Assembly: GCF_900115075.1 (NCBI RefSeq)
Contig: NZ_FOVG01000004.1
Location: 411,030 to 475,029, forward strand
Length of the DNA: 64,000 nt
Direction of reading: 5' to 3'
Source: Candidatus Pantoea varia
GTDB taxonomy: Bacteria; Pseudomonadota; Gammaproteobacteria; Enterobacterales; Enterobacteriaceae
In this document: piece by piece, positions 1 through 10,147 of the stretch
How positions within the stretch are numbered: position 1 is the first letter of the stretch
Layout: each line of letters starts with the position of its first letter
The notes under the pieces: generated by a model
Databases searched by the model: none
What the model was told of the DNA's origin: nothing
The model's input: only the letters and a program-made list of their open reading frames with translations
Made by a program: the position numbers and the translations under genes

Positions 1-2
1 GT

Positions 3-1241
3 CATTTCTTTGTGCTCAACGGTACACCCGGTAAGACTCAGGGAGAGTATCTGTTCGATCAGCATAACGAAGGAAAACGCCCCGTCTGGGATGACGCGAT
101 AATGCAGCCGCTGCTGACGCAGCCAAAAGGTATGCAGCAGGTGGAGATCAAGGGTGAGATGCAGATTCTGGCCTGGCAGCAGTTGCCGGGCTGGAACTGG
201 GTGATCACCGGCGAAGTTAACCGCGACAGCCTGCTGGCTCCGATTACGCACAGCCGTAACCTGTTCCTGATTACCGGACTGGTTCTGGTGATGGTCTTTG
301 CGCTGGGCTTTGTCTGGTACAGCCGTCGGGCGATTACCCGTCCGCTGCAGCAGGTGATCCATCTGGCGGAGCAGTATGCCGCCGGGAATCTGCAGGTCCA
401 TATGGACACCCACCGTCGCGACGAAGTGGGCCAGCTGATCGTTGCAATTAATGGCATTGGCGATGGTCTGGAGAAAATCGTCGGTCAGGTGCGCGGCGCG
501 GCGCAGGAAATCAGCGACGGCACGGATACCATCGCGGCCAGCAGCCATAACATCAGCGAGCAGATCGGGCGTCAGGCCAGCAGCGTGGAGCAGACCTCCG
601 CCAGCATGGAGCAGTTTGGTGCCACGGTTGAACACACCGCCGAAAGCCTGCGTCAGGCGATGTCACTCGTGTCCGAAGCCAGCGATATCGTCAGTCACGG
701 CAGCAAGACGGTGGTGCGCTCGGTCAATACCATGTCAGCCATTAAGGTTTCATCACAAAGCATTGCGGATATCACGCATGTGATTGAGTCGATCGCCTTC
801 CAGACCAATATCCTGGCGCTGAATGCTGCGGTTGAAGCGGCGCGAGCTGGCGAACAGGGCCGTGGCTTTGCCGTGGTGGCCGCAGAGGTGCGAGCGCTGG
901 CTCAGCGTTCCGCGCAGGCTGCCAAAGAGATTGATGGGCTGATTGCGACCTCTATCAGCAACGTGGCAGAGGGCCACCAGCTCTCTGAGCAGACGCGCGA
1001 TGCGATGACCGACATAGTGACCCACATCGAGCAGGTGCAGGCGCTGATGGGCGAGATCAACGTTGCTGCGCAGGAGCAGGCGGCGGGTATTGGCCAGGTT
1101 AATATTGCGATGAACCAGATCAGCCAGGCGACTCATCAGAACAGCGAACTGGTGGCACAGGCGGAAAACAGCGCGCAGAACCTGAGTGATAAAGGGCATC
1201 ACCTGACCCAGCTGGTCAGCGTATTCAGCCTTAAATCCTGA
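3..1241 (+). CDS. Methyl-accepting chemotaxis protein, 3' part
   Basis: Transmembrane chemoreceptor that passes ligand binding to the CheA/CheW kinase complex. The reading frame is open to the left edge, so the true start and most of the sensing domain lie outside the window. What remains is the end of a periplasmic Cache-like domain (an [16 protein letters not shown] strand), one membrane segment at about residues 83-105 of the visible part, a HAMP linker ([21 protein letters not shown]), and a long coiled-coil signalling domain. The signalling hairpin tip is nearly canonical ([20 protein letters not shown], then [19 protein letters not shown]). There is no C-terminal NWETF-type pentapeptide, so CheR/CheB docking in cis is not expected. 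The ligand cannot be told from the sequence. Confidence 0.93.
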   Translation, partial: HFFVLNGTPGKTQGEYLFDQHNEGKRPVWDDAIMQPLLTQPKGMQQVEIKGEMQILAWQQLPGWNWVITGEVNRDSLLAPITHSRNLFLITGLVLVMVFALGFVWYSRRAITRPLQQVIHLAEQYAAGNLQVHMDTHRRDEVGQLIVAINGIGDGLEKIVGQVRGAAQEISDGTDTIAASSHNISEQIGRQASSVEQTSASMEQFGATVEHTAESLRQAMSLVSEASDIVSHGSKTVVRSVNTMSAIKVSSQSIADITHVIESIAFQTNILALNAAVEAARAGEQGRGFAVVAAEVRALAQRSAQAAKEIDGLIATSISNVAEGHQLSEQTRDAMTDIVTHIEQVQALMGEINVAAQEQAAGIGQVNIAMNQISQATHQNSELVAQAENSAQNLSDKGHHLTQLVSVFSLKS

Positions 1242-1245
1242 CGTC

Positions 1246-1285
1246 ATTCAGGGCGATGGCGTACACTTAACGTTTCGTCCTGAAT
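1246..1285 (+). promoter_or_regulatory. Inverted repeat between the chemoreceptor and bsmA
   Basis: An 11-bp stem (ATTCAGGGCGA with TCGTCCTGAAT, one G-T wobble) with an 18-nt loop starts five bases after the chemoreceptor stop and ends directly before the AAGGG ribosome binding site of bsmA. The following bases GGGTTTTG give only a short T run. It could be a weak terminator of the chemoreceptor gene or a structure limiting bsmA translation. Confidence 0.4.
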
Positions 1286-1297
1286 AAGGGTTTTGCT

Positions 1298-1624
1298 ATG
1301 CCTTCCGCTTATTTACTGGTGTTCAGCCTGCTGCTGGCAGGTTGTTCTGCGCTTGAGAGCACGCCAAAAGCCCCACCTGCGCCAACCCAACAGGCGCAGG
1401 AGATTTCACGGGCACAAAGTGGGGGCTTACCGAAGCTGGGTAATATTACCGTTAACGTGCACGGCTCACCGGATGACGCCCAGCGGGCAGTTGCCGCCCA
1501 GGCCAATCAGGCCGGGGCAGCTTACTATCAGATTGTGATGCTGAGCGAGACGGTTATGCCCGGCTTCTGGTACGCCAGTGCGATTCTTTACAGTGCTTCA
1601 CCTGCCACAGGCGCGGTCCAGTAA
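1298..1624 (+). CDS. bsmA: Biofilm/peroxide-resistance lipoprotein BsmA (YjfO), DUF1471
   Basis: Small DUF1471 lipoprotein of 108 aa, close to the 109 aa of E. coli BsmA (YjfO), which is linked to biofilm stress and peroxide resistance. The signal peptide ends in a lipobox, LLLAGC, with the lipidated cysteine at residue 16. It is followed by a Pro/Ala-rich linker and a DUF1471 fold (GNITVNVHGSPDDAQ...AAYYQIVMLSE). An AAGGG site lies eight bases before the ATG. The last 27 bases overlap the end of convergent aidB, as in E. coli where bsmA also faces aidB. The neighbouring E. coli gene yjfN, which lies between them there, is absent. Function is known of the family; nothing here shows it directly. 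Confidence 0.88.
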   Translation: MPSAYLLVFSLLLAGCSALESTPKAPPAPTQQAQEISRAQSGGLPKLGNITVNVHGSPDDAQRAVAAQANQAGAAYYQIVMLSETVMPGFWYASAILYSASPATGAVQ

Positions 1625-3226
1625 ACGATCGGTAATGGCGGACTCAAGCGGGCGTGAGCCACGCTGGTCGAGCCACTGCTGGCACCATGCATCCGCCAGC
1701 GGGGGTTCGGCATATTTCAGCAGCTGAGCACCCGTCGCCAGCTGCAGCAGCGTGCGGGTGACCTCGCGCGCCTGCTCTTCAGGAACGCGGCTAAGCCTCA
1801 GACGGAGCTGACGCCAGCGCGTATCGAAATGACGATTACTCCCTTTTACCGCTTCAAACTCCTGACTCAGCATCTCCGTGACCTCTGCCTGACGGGCGAG
1901 CACGCGCAGGACATCAAGACACATCACGTTGCCCGAACCTTCCCAGATGCTGTTGACCGGCATGTCCCGATAGAGGCGCGGCAGCTCACTCGCTTCGCAA
2001 TAGCCGATGCCCCCCAGGACTTCCATCGACTCCGCCACAAAAGGCGCTCCCGCTTTGCAGATCTCATATTTTGCCGCTGGCGTAAACAGGCGGGCAAAGG
2101 TGACTTCATGCGGCTTTGCCGGTTGTGACCAGGCGCGTGCCAGCCGCATCAGCAGCGCGGTTTGCCCCTCCAGCTGCAGTGCCTGCTGGGCCAGAACCTG
2201 CCGCATCAGCGGTTGCTCCACCAGATTTTTCCCCATCACCTGGCGCTGATGGGCATGCCAGACGGCCACCGAGAAGGCGCGCCGCATCTGGCCATGACTG
2301 CCGAGCGCGCAGTCAAAACGTGTCATGCCGCCCATCTTCAGGATAAGCCTTACGCCTTCGCCCTCCTCCCCAAGCAGCCAGCCCGTCGCGTCGCGAAACT
2401 CCACTTCACAGCTGGCATTGGAGCGATTGCCCAGCTTATCTTTGAGCCGCTCAAGCTGGATGGCGTTGCGTGACCCGTCGGGCAACAGACGCGGCAGGAA
2501 GAAGCAGCTTAATCCGGTGGGCGTCTGAGCCAGCACCAGATGCGCATCGCTCTGTGGCACAGAGAAAAACCATTTGTGGCCGGTCAGCCGGTAGGCTTCA
2601 CCCGCGCCGCGCGCACCCAGCGGTTCGGCGCGGGTGGTGCTGGTGAGCAGATCGCTGCCGCCCTGCTTTTCCGTCATGCCCATCCCGATCAGCAGACCGC
2701 GTTTCTGGTCGCCGGGCTGGGCATGGGTGTCGTAGCGATCGCTGAGCAGCGGATCGAGCCAGCCCTCAAACGCAGCGGGCAGATAAGTCTGCAGCAGGGG
2801 AATAGCCGCGTGCGTCATGGTCACCGGGCAGAGCGTGCCCGCTTCAACCTGCGCATGCAGAATAAAGCGGGCAGCGCGTGCCACGCTGGCCTGTTCACGT
2901 ACTGTAGGTTGCCAGCTGAGGTTGTGCAGGCGACTGGCGCAGACGCCCTGCATCAGCAGGTGCCAGGCGGGGTGAAAACGGACCTCATCCATGCGTTCGC
3001 CACGGGCGTCGTAGCGCAGCAGTTCAGGCGGCTCAGCATTGGCGAGCCGGCCCAGCTCCAGCGACTCGGCGCTGCCCAGCTGTCGGCCAACCGACGCCAG
3101 CCATTCCCGATCCCATCCGGCGCCTTCGCGTGACAGAGCCTCGCTCAGCGGCGTATCAGACAGGAACAGGTTGCTGTTGCTCAGAGGATGAGGCTGATTA
3201 AAAACGGTGTGTGTTGTCCAGGTCAT
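1598..3226 (-). CDS. aidB: AidB, acyl-CoA dehydrogenase-like alkylation response flavoprotein
   Basis: Member of the acyl-CoA dehydrogenase superfamily that binds FAD and DNA and is made in the adaptive response to alkylation under Ada control in E. coli. The protein is 542 aa, like the E. coli enzyme. Recognisable blocks are the N-terminal THTVFNQPHPLSNSNLFLSD, the core GMGMTEKQGGSD and HKWFFSVPQSDAHLV, and the C-terminal MPVNSIWEGSGNVMCLDVLR, where the acid at VNSIWEG replaces the usual active-site context. I chose ATG 3226 over the upstream GTG at 3232 because GAGGAG lies five bases before it. The gene stands alone with an ERIC repeat directly upstream and overlaps bsmA by 27 bp at the 3' ends. 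Confidence 0.95.
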   Translation of the reverse strand: MTWTTHTVFNQPHPLSNSNLFLSDTPLSEALSREGAGWDREWLASVGRQLGSAESLELGRLANAEPPELLRYDARGERMDEVRFHPAWHLLMQGVCASRLHNLSWQPTVREQASVARAARFILHAQVEAGTLCPVTMTHAAIPLLQTYLPAAFEGWLDPLLSDRYDTHAQPGDQKRGLLIGMGMTEKQGGSDLLTSTTRAEPLGARGAGEAYRLTGHKWFFSVPQSDAHLVLAQTPTGLSCFFLPRLLPDGSRNAIQLERLKDKLGNRSNASCEVEFRDATGWLLGEEGEGVRLILKMGGMTRFDCALGSHGQMRRAFSVAVWHAHQRQVMGKNLVEQPLMRQVLAQQALQLEGQTALLMRLARAWSQPAKPHEVTFARLFTPAAKYEICKAGAPFVAESMEVLGGIGYCEASELPRLYRDMPVNSIWEGSGNVMCLDVLRVLARQAEVTEMLSQEFEAVKGSNRHFDTRWRQLRLRLSRVPEEQAREVTRTLLQLATGAQLLKYAEPPLADAWCQQWLDQRGSRPLESAITDRLLDRACGR

Positions 3227-3255
3227 AACCACTCCTCGCGGATGTCACTCAGTAA

Positions 3256-3386
<131 letters not shown>

Positions 3387-3446
3387 GAATGACGCGCAGT
3401 TATGCCTGGTACAGAAACTAATTTGTGGCGAGGATCACATCGGGGA

Positions 3447-4181
3447 TCAGGCGTTGCGCTGACGCACCGCTTCAAACAGGCAGACGCCGGTCGCGACCGA
3501 GACATTCAGCGAAGAGACGCTACCCGCCATCGGAATGCTGATCAGCTCATCGCAATGCTCACGGGTCAGACGACGCATGCCTTCCCCTTCCGCGCCCATC
3601 ACCAGCGCCATCGGGCCGGTCATTTTGCTCTGGAAGACGGTATGGTCAGCTTCACCTGCGGTGCCGACCACCCAGATGTTGTACTCCTGCAGCAGACGCA
3701 GGGTACGCGCCAGGTTAGTGACGCGGATCAACGGCACATTTTCTGCCGCGCCGCTGGCCACTTTTTTAGCGGTGGCATTCAGGGGAGCAGAACGATCTTT
3801 CGGTACGATAATCGCGTGCACACCCGCTGCGTCGGCGCTGCGCAGGCAGGCTCCCAGGTTGTGTGGATCGGTGACTCCGTCCAGCACCAGCAGGAACGGT
3901 TTATCCAGGCTCTGCAGCAGATCCGGCAGGTCGCCTTCCTGATACTGACGACCCGGTTTTACCCGCGCCACGATACCCTGATGTACACCGCCTTCAACCT
4001 GGCTGTCGAGCCACTTGCGCTCGGCCAGCTGAATCACAACACCCTGAGCTTCCAGCGCGGCGACCAGGGGTTGCAGGCGACGATCGTCGCGGCCTTTGAG
4101 GATAAAGACTTCCTGGAAACGTTGTGGGTCACGTTCCAGCAGCGCCTGCACGGCATGGATACCAAAAATAATTTCGCTCAT
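3447..4181 (-). CDS. rlmB: 23S rRNA (guanosine-2'-O-)-methyltransferase RlmB
   Basis: SpoU-family (SPOUT) methyltransferase that methylates the ribose of G2251 in the peptidyl-transferase loop of 23S rRNA using S-adenosylmethionine. The 244 aa product matches the E. coli length. The N-terminal substrate-binding domain begins [18 protein letters not shown]. The C-terminal knot has the family motifs [32 protein letters not shown] and [17 protein letters not shown]. The frame stays open 23 codons further upstream, but that stretch covers a palindrome in the rnr-rlmB spacer, so ATG 4181 is preferred. It follows rnr, as in the nsrR-rnr-rlmB operon of E. coli. The yjfIJKLMC block that follows rlmB in E. 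coli is missing. Confidence 0.96.
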   Translation of the reverse strand: MSEIIFGIHAVQALLERDPQRFQEVFILKGRDDRRLQPLVAALEAQGVVIQLAERKWLDSQVEGGVHQGIVARVKPGRQYQEGDLPDLLQSLDKPFLLVLDGVTDPHNLGACLRSADAAGVHAIIVPKDRSAPLNATAKKVASGAAENVPLIRVTNLARTLRLLQEYNIWVVGTAGEADHTVFQSKMTGPMALVMGAEGEGMRRLTREHCDELISIPMAGSVSSLNVSVATGVCLFEAVRQRNA

Positions 4182-4200
4182 CGATCTGCTCAGTGTTTGG

Positions 4201-4240
4201 AAAAAAATGAATGACCGCCCTTTCTCAGGAGAAAGGGCGG
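4201..4240 (-). terminator. Hairpin between rnr and rlmB
   Basis: A perfect 11-bp stem (CCGCCCTTTCT at 4215-4225 with AGAAAGGGCGG at 4230-4240) with a 4-nt loop. On the minus strand it is followed by TCATTCATTTTTTT. The T run starts about eight bases after the stem, so it could be an attenuator, a processing site or a weak terminator after rnr. Confidence 0.5.
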
Positions 4241-4249
4241 GTGCGCGCA

Positions 4250-6739
4250 TCAGTCAGGCTGCGCCTTTTTTCTGGCGCGCTTCGCCCGGGTGGCGGCGGC
4301 GATTTTACGGGTTTTTTCCGAGACGTTTTTACTTTTATTCTCGGTATTTGCAGCGGCGGGCTTGCCCTTGTCACCACGGAACGCAGCGTCCGGCTCGAAG
4401 TTAGACTTCTTGCTCGCATCACGACGGCGTTTCGTTGGGGCTTTGTCGTCACGCTTCGCACGGTCACGCGCCGTTTTGCCTTCACCACGCACCTGACGCT
4501 GGCTGGAGATCAGGGCAAAGTCGATTTTACGCTCGTCCATATGCACCGCTTCAACACGCACTTCAACCGTGTCACCCAGACGATAGGTGCGACCGCCAGA
4601 TTCACCGATCAGACGCTGACCTACCGGATCAAAACGGTAGTAATCGTTGTCGAGCGTTGAAACGTGGACCAGACCGTCGATGAACAGATCGCTTAAGCGG
4701 ACAAAGAAGCCAAATCCGGTCACGCTGGAAATGACGCCGTTGAAGACGTTGCCGACCTGATCCTGCATGAAGTCACACTTGAGCCAGTCCGCGACGTCAC
4801 GGGTCGCTTCATCGGCGCGGCGTTCGGTCAGAGAGCAGTGCAGACCCAGCTGCAGCATCTCCGGCATCTCGTAGTGATAGCCGCCGGTTGCCGTGGTGAG
4901 ATCTTTGGCATTTTTATCTTTTGGCATCAGGTATTTGATGGCACGTTGTACCAGGCCCTTGCCTTCACCCTGCTCTTTCGCCAGCAGATACTTGATGGCG
5001 CGGTGGAGCGTCAGATCCGGATAACGACGGATCGGCGAGGTAAAGTGCGCATAGGACGACAGTGCCAGACCAAAGTGACCGCGGTTTTCCGGATCGTAAA
5101 CAGCCTGCTTCATCGAGCGCAGCAGCATGGTTTGCAGCATTTCCGCATCAGGACGATCGGCAACCTGCTTCAGCAGCGCCGCGTAGTCGACTGGCTGCGG
5201 TTTGTTGCCGCCAGGCAGGCTCAGTCCCAGCTCGTTGAGCACGGTACGGAAGCTCTTGATGCTCTCGTCGGTCGGGCGATCGTGATCGCGGAACAGTGCC
5301 GGTTCCTGATTTTTCTCAACGAAGCGTGCCGAGGCGATGTTCGCCAGGATCATGCACTCTTCGATCAGTTTGTGGGCGTCATTACGTGACACACGCTCAA
5401 CACGTTCGATACGGCGCTCGGCGTTGAAGATGAACTTCGCCTCTTCCGTTTCAAACGAGATGCCGCCACGCTCTTCACGGGCGGCTTCCAGCGCGTGATA
5501 GAGGTTATTCAGCTCTTCAAGGTCTTTGACCAGCGGCGCATACTGCTGACGCAGCTCTTTGTCGCCCTGCAGGATGTTCCAGACTTTGTTATAGGTCAGA
5601 CGCGCATGGGAGTTCATCACCGCTTCGTAGTGCTTGAAGCCAGTCAGCTTACCCTTGGTCGAAATGGTCATCTCGCACACCATACAGAGGCGATCGACCT
5701 GCGGGTTAAGCGAACATAAGCCATTCGACAGCACTTCCGGCAGCATCGGAACGACCTGCGACGGGAAGTAGACTGAGGTGCCGCGCTGATGCGCTTCGTC
5801 ATCCAGCGGCGTGCCAGGACGAACGTAATAACTCACGTCGGCAATAGCCACCCACAGACGCCATCCGCCACCGCGCTTCTTCTCACAGTAGACAGCATCA
5901 TCGAAGTCACGGGCATCTTCACCATCAATGGTAACCAGCGGCAGTTTACGCAGATCGACGCGGCCTTTTTTGGCCTCTTCCGGAACGTCTTCTTTCAGCT
6001 TGCTGACCTGAGCTTCGACTTCCGGCGGCCAGGTGTGCGGGATTTCATGCGTACGCAGCGCCATATCCACGGCCAGGCTGGTACCCATATCATCGCCCAG
6101 AATCTCAGCGATTTTACCGATCGCTTTGCTGCGACGGTTCGGACGCTGGACCAGCTCAACCACCACCACGGAACCCATGCGGGCATTCATCGTCTCTTCA
6201 GGTGGGATGAGAATGTCAAAACTCAGACGACTGTCGTCCGGCACCACGAAGCCGGCACCGGCATCGGTAAAGTAACGGCCAACGATCTGGTTGTTGCGCG
6301 GTTCCTGCACGCGGACCACGCGCGCTTCGCGGCGGCCTTTGCGATCGGCACCCAGCGGCTGCGCCAGGATCACGTCACCGTGCATACAGAATTTCATCTG
6401 TTCTGCGGAGAGGTAAAGGTCATCTTTCTGACCTTCTGCCCGCAGGAAACCGTAGCCATCACGGTGGCCAATGACTTTACCGCGCAGGAGATCAAGACGT
6501 TCTGGCAGGGCATAACATTGACGGCGGGTGAACACCAACTGACCATCACGCTCCATGGCGCGAAGGCGGCGACGCAGCGCCTCAAGGTGCTCTTCTTCCT
6601 GCAGATTCATCTCTTCAGCCAGCTCTTCACGGCTGGCCGGTTTTTCACGTTTTTCTAACAGAGCCAGAATAAATTCGCGGCTCGGAATAGGGTTTTCGTA
6701 TTTTTCAGCTTCTCTATCCTGAAAAGGATCTTTTGACAT
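4250..6739 (-). CDS. rnr: Ribonuclease R
   Basis: Processive 3'-to-5' exoribonuclease of the RNB family that degrades structured RNA and acts in rRNA quality control and trans-translation. At 829 aa it is slightly longer than E. coli RNase R (813). Order: N-terminal helix-turn-helix (about 1-85), cold-shock domains, the RNB domain with the metal-binding aspartates in [13 protein letters not shown] near residue 280, an S1 domain near 645-730, and a lysine/arginine-rich tail to the end. A strong GGAGGA site lies six bases before the ATG. It starts 16 bp after nsrR ends, so the two genes are probably co-transcribed as in E. coli. Confidence 0.97.
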   Translation of the reverse strand: MSKDPFQDREAEKYENPIPSREFILALLEKREKPASREELAEEMNLQEEEHLEALRRRLRAMERDGQLVFTRRQCYALPERLDLLRGKVIGHRDGYGFLRAEGQKDDLYLSAEQMKFCMHGDVILAQPLGADRKGRREARVVRVQEPRNNQIVGRYFTDAGAGFVVPDDSRLSFDILIPPEETMNARMGSVVVVELVQRPNRRSKAIGKIAEILGDDMGTSLAVDMALRTHEIPHTWPPEVEAQVSKLKEDVPEEAKKGRVDLRKLPLVTIDGEDARDFDDAVYCEKKRGGGWRLWVAIADVSYYVRPGTPLDDEAHQRGTSVYFPSQVVPMLPEVLSNGLCSLNPQVDRLCMVCEMTISTKGKLTGFKHYEAVMNSHARLTYNKVWNILQGDKELRQQYAPLVKDLEELNNLYHALEAAREERGGISFETEEAKFIFNAERRIERVERVSRNDAHKLIEECMILANIASARFVEKNQEPALFRDHDRPTDESIKSFRTVLNELGLSLPGGNKPQPVDYAALLKQVADRPDAEMLQTMLLRSMKQAVYDPENRGHFGLALSSYAHFTSPIRRYPDLTLHRAIKYLLAKEQGEGKGLVQRAIKYLMPKDKNAKDLTTATGGYHYEMPEMLQLGLHCSLTERRADEATRDVADWLKCDFMQDQVGNVFNGVISSVTGFGFFVRLSDLFIDGLVHVSTLDNDYYRFDPVGQRLIGESGGRTYRLGDTVEVRVEAVHMDERKIDFALISSQRQVRGEGKTARDRAKRDDKAPTKRRRDASKKSNFEPDAAFRGDKGKPAAANTENKSKNVSEKTRKIAAATRAKRARKKAQPD

Positions 6740-6755
6740 AGCGGTTCCTCCGATG

Positions 6756-7199
6756 TCATTTAATATTTATTGCCACTGGCGACCTGGACAAGATGATCTC
6801 ATAAAGTGGTGTATTTCCTTCGACCAGGTCTGCCAACGTATAGCTATCCAGTTCCTGCAAAAATCGCTGCACCGCATCATGTAACGCCTGCTTCAGACGA
6901 CAGGCTGGCGTGATGGAGCAGGAGGCGCAATCCACTAATTGTAGTGGTTCCATCTTACGCACCACGTCGCCAATGACAATCTGGCGTGCCGGCATACCCA
7001 GACGGATTCCTCCGTTTTTACCCCGTGTGGCGGCAACATAGCCCGCCCGGCTCAGCTGATTGATGATTTTGACCATATGATTACGGGACAAACCATACGT
7101 GTTCGTCACTTCCGTAATATTGGTCTGCTGACCTTCAGGCAACGATGCCAGATAAATCAGGGCCCGTAAGCCATAATCAGTAAAACTCGTGAGCTGCAC
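6756..7199 (-). CDS. nsrR: Nitric-oxide-sensing repressor NsrR
   Basis: Rrf2-family transcriptional repressor that senses nitric oxide through an iron-sulfur cluster and controls genes such as hmp and ytfE. It has 147 aa: a winged helix ([18 protein letters not shown], then [18 protein letters not shown]) and a cysteine loop near residues 91-100, [10 protein letters not shown]. The three cysteines are spaced C-X2-C-X5-C, two residues shorter than the C-X4-C-X5-C I recall for E. coli NsrR. The C-terminal tail is also extended ([10 protein letters not shown]). The start is GTG 7199, with GAGG six bases upstream. It leads the nsrR-rnr-rlmB cluster. Confidence 0.93.
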   Translation of the reverse strand: MQLTSFTDYGLRALIYLASLPEGQQTNITEVTNTYGLSRNHMVKIINQLSRAGYVAATRGKNGGIRLGMPARQIVIGDVVRKMEPLQLVDCASCSITPACRLKQALHDAVQRFLQELDSYTLADLVEGNTPLYEIILSRSPVAINIK

Positions 7200-7382
7200 A
7201 GTAACCTCAGTAAACCTTCAGGCGCGGCATGACCTTATTCGCCCTGTGATTGATGTCAGGATTAAATCGGATCGCCATTCGATTAGCTACGATGATAAAC
7301 CAGAGTCTGTCTGGCCGTGCGCTTTTTTAAGCCAGCACGAGGTTTGACAAGCGAAGGGAGATTAAGTGGCATCAAAGAGTGG

Positions 7383-7410
7383 AAAAACAAGGGCCGGACA
7401 CTGTCCGGCC
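7383..7410 (-). terminator. Terminator after purA
   Basis: A 9-bp stem (GGCCGGACA with TGTCCGGCC, positions 7392-7410) just beyond the purA stop. On the minus strand it is followed by CTTGTTTTT. Confidence 0.65.
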
Positions 7411-7417
7411 TCAATAA

Positions 7418-8719
<1,302 letters not shown>

Positions 8720-8746
8720 TCAAAATCACCGATTGCTTAAAAAAGG

Positions 8747-8797
8747 ATTCTACCATCTGATCCTATGGTTTTCAGCACTTTTAGCATACGATTGCGC
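8747..8797 (-). promoter_or_regulatory. purA promoter with PurR-like operator
   Basis: On the minus strand a -10 hexamer TAGAAT (8752-8747) lies 30 bases before the purA start, with a poor -35. Upstream, GCAATCGTATGC (8795-8784) matches 10 of 12 core positions of the PurR palindrome GCAAACGTTTGC. PurR control of purA is established in E. coli; its use here is inferred. Confidence 0.6.
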
Positions 8798-8881
8798 GCT
8801 TTTTTGCCTGAGTTTTGATCACTACAACATGTTGGGGATAATGGCGCGAAGAGGCACAATTTAGCCGGTCTGAACCTGGGT

Positions 8882-9082
8882 TCAAAGGTTGCCGTGCAGG
8901 CTGAGCATGCAGTAAATCACCATGCCAGCCACCACCAGTCCTCCACCAAAGCGGTGAAGCAGGCGATCGGGTAAGCGGGTCATCGTCAGGATCATGCGGC
9001 GCCAGGCGCGCGGCATAAACATCGGTCCCAACCCTTCCAGCACTAATACCAGCGCCAGTGCCATCCAGATGCTCGTTTTCAT
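8882..9082 (-). CDS. yjeT: Small inner-membrane protein YjeT (DUF2065)
   Basis: A 66 aa DUF2065 protein of unknown function with two hydrophobic segments (WMALALVLVLEGLGPMFM and GGLVVAGMVIYCMLSL) joined by a short basic loop, as expected for a small inner-membrane protein. It lies between hflC and purA exactly as in E. coli. The start at ATG 9082 gives the usual family N-terminus MKTSIWMALA. The frame continues upstream through the hflC terminator, and that part is not believed to be translated. The ribosome binding site is poor (GGGTAG). Confidence 0.85.
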   Translation of the reverse strand: MKTSIWMALALVLVLEGLGPMFMPRAWRRMILTMTRLPDRLLHRFGGGLVVAGMVIYCMLSLHGNL

Positions 9083-9092
9083 CTTGCTACCC

Positions 9093-9122
9093 AAAAAAAA
9101 AGGCCGACAACATTGTCGGCCC
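9093..9122 (-). terminator. Intrinsic terminator after hflC
   Basis: An 8-bp stem (GGCCGACA with TGTCGGCC, 9102-9121) and a 4-nt loop, followed on the minus strand by nine T. It sits between hflC and yjeT with its T run ending 11 bases before the yjeT start codon. Confidence 0.85.
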
Positions 9123-9139
9123 ACAGGTTATATCAGTTC

Positions 9140-10144
9140 TTAACGTGTCGCGTTAGAGGGCGCCTTCATATATCGGAAGAAGTCGCTATCCGGGCTTAAC
9201 ACCATCACATCCTGATTTTCACTGAAGCTGTTTTCATACGCACGCAGGCTACGAATAAAGGCGTAGAAGTCCGGATCTTTGCTGAACGCATCAGCAAACA
9301 ACCGCGCCGTTTCCGCATCGCCGTCACCGCGTGTAATCAGTGCTTCACGCTGGGCTTCAGCCAGCGTACGTGTTACCTGGTAATCGGCCTGAGCACGCAG
9401 TTTTTCTGCCTCTTCCTGACCCTGCGAACGCTGGCTACGTGCGACTGCTTCACGCTCAGCACGCATACGGTTGAAGATCGCATCGGACACTTCGGTCGGC
9501 AGGTTGATCTGCTTAATGCGCACATCCATCACCTGAATACCTAATGCCGCCATACTGTTCGGATTCGGTGCTGGCTCGCTGCTGTTGGTTTCACGCTCAA
9601 CACGGGCCGCTGCGCTGGCAATTGCGTCATCCGCTGCAGGAGTTGCGATTTCATCATCGCTGCCTGCAGAACCGGTGTTCAGCGCGTCACGTACATCCGT
9701 CGTCAGTCGACCACGTGAGTCCGTTACGATATCTTTCACATCCAGACGACCCATTTCAGAACGTAAGCGGTCACTGAACTTACGTTTCAGCAGCACTTCC
9801 GCCTGAGAGACATCACCGCCACCCGTGGCCAGGTAGTAGCGACTGAAGTCGCTGATACGCCACTTGATGTAGGAGTCCACGATCAGATCTTTCTTCTCTT
9901 TAGTGACGAAGCGATCGGCCTGGTTATCCATGGTCTGAATGCGTGCATCCAGCGTTTTAACCGTTTCCAGGAATGGGATCTTAAAATGCAGACCCGGCGC
10001 GAATACCTGCGGTTTGTTTTCGCCATCGCGCAGGACTTTACCGAAGCGCAGAACAATGCCCCGCTCACCTTCCTGCACCACAAACAGCGACGCATAGAGC
10101 GCCACCAGCACGACAATGATCAAAAATACTATTGGCTTACGCAT
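9140..10144 (-). CDS. hflC: FtsH modulator HflC
   Basis: SPFH/prohibitin-family membrane protein that forms the HflKC cage around the FtsH protease in the inner membrane and limits its access to substrates. The 334 aa protein has one N-terminal membrane helix (KPIVFLIIVVLVALYASLFVV), then the SPFH domain (GERGIVLRFGKVLRDGEN, FKIPFLETVKTLDARIQTMD) and a charged coiled coil (AEREAVARSQRSQGQEEAEK). Its start lies three bases after the hflK stop. A strong terminator follows. Confidence 0.96.
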   Translation of the reverse strand: MRKPIVFLIIVVLVALYASLFVVQEGERGIVLRFGKVLRDGENKPQVFAPGLHFKIPFLETVKTLDARIQTMDNQADRFVTKEKKDLIVDSYIKWRISDFSRYYLATGGGDVSQAEVLLKRKFSDRLRSEMGRLDVKDIVTDSRGRLTTDVRDALNTGSAGSDDEIATPAADDAIASAAARVERETNSSEPAPNPNSMAALGIQVMDVRIKQINLPTEVSDAIFNRMRAEREAVARSQRSQGQEEAEKLRAQADYQVTRTLAEAQREALITRGDGDAETARLFADAFSKDPDFYAFIRSLRAYENSFSENQDVMVLSPDSDFFRYMKAPSNATR

Positions 10145-10147
10145 CGA

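Noticed and set aside
3402..4214. Plus-strand ORF of 270 aa opposite rlmB
   Set aside because: Antisense to a conserved enzyme and with low-quality composition; no support.
5789..6658. Long plus-strand ORF of 289 aa opposite rnr
   Set aside because: It is antisense to the conserved rnr frame and has no recognisable domain or ribosome binding site; it is a shadow of codon bias.
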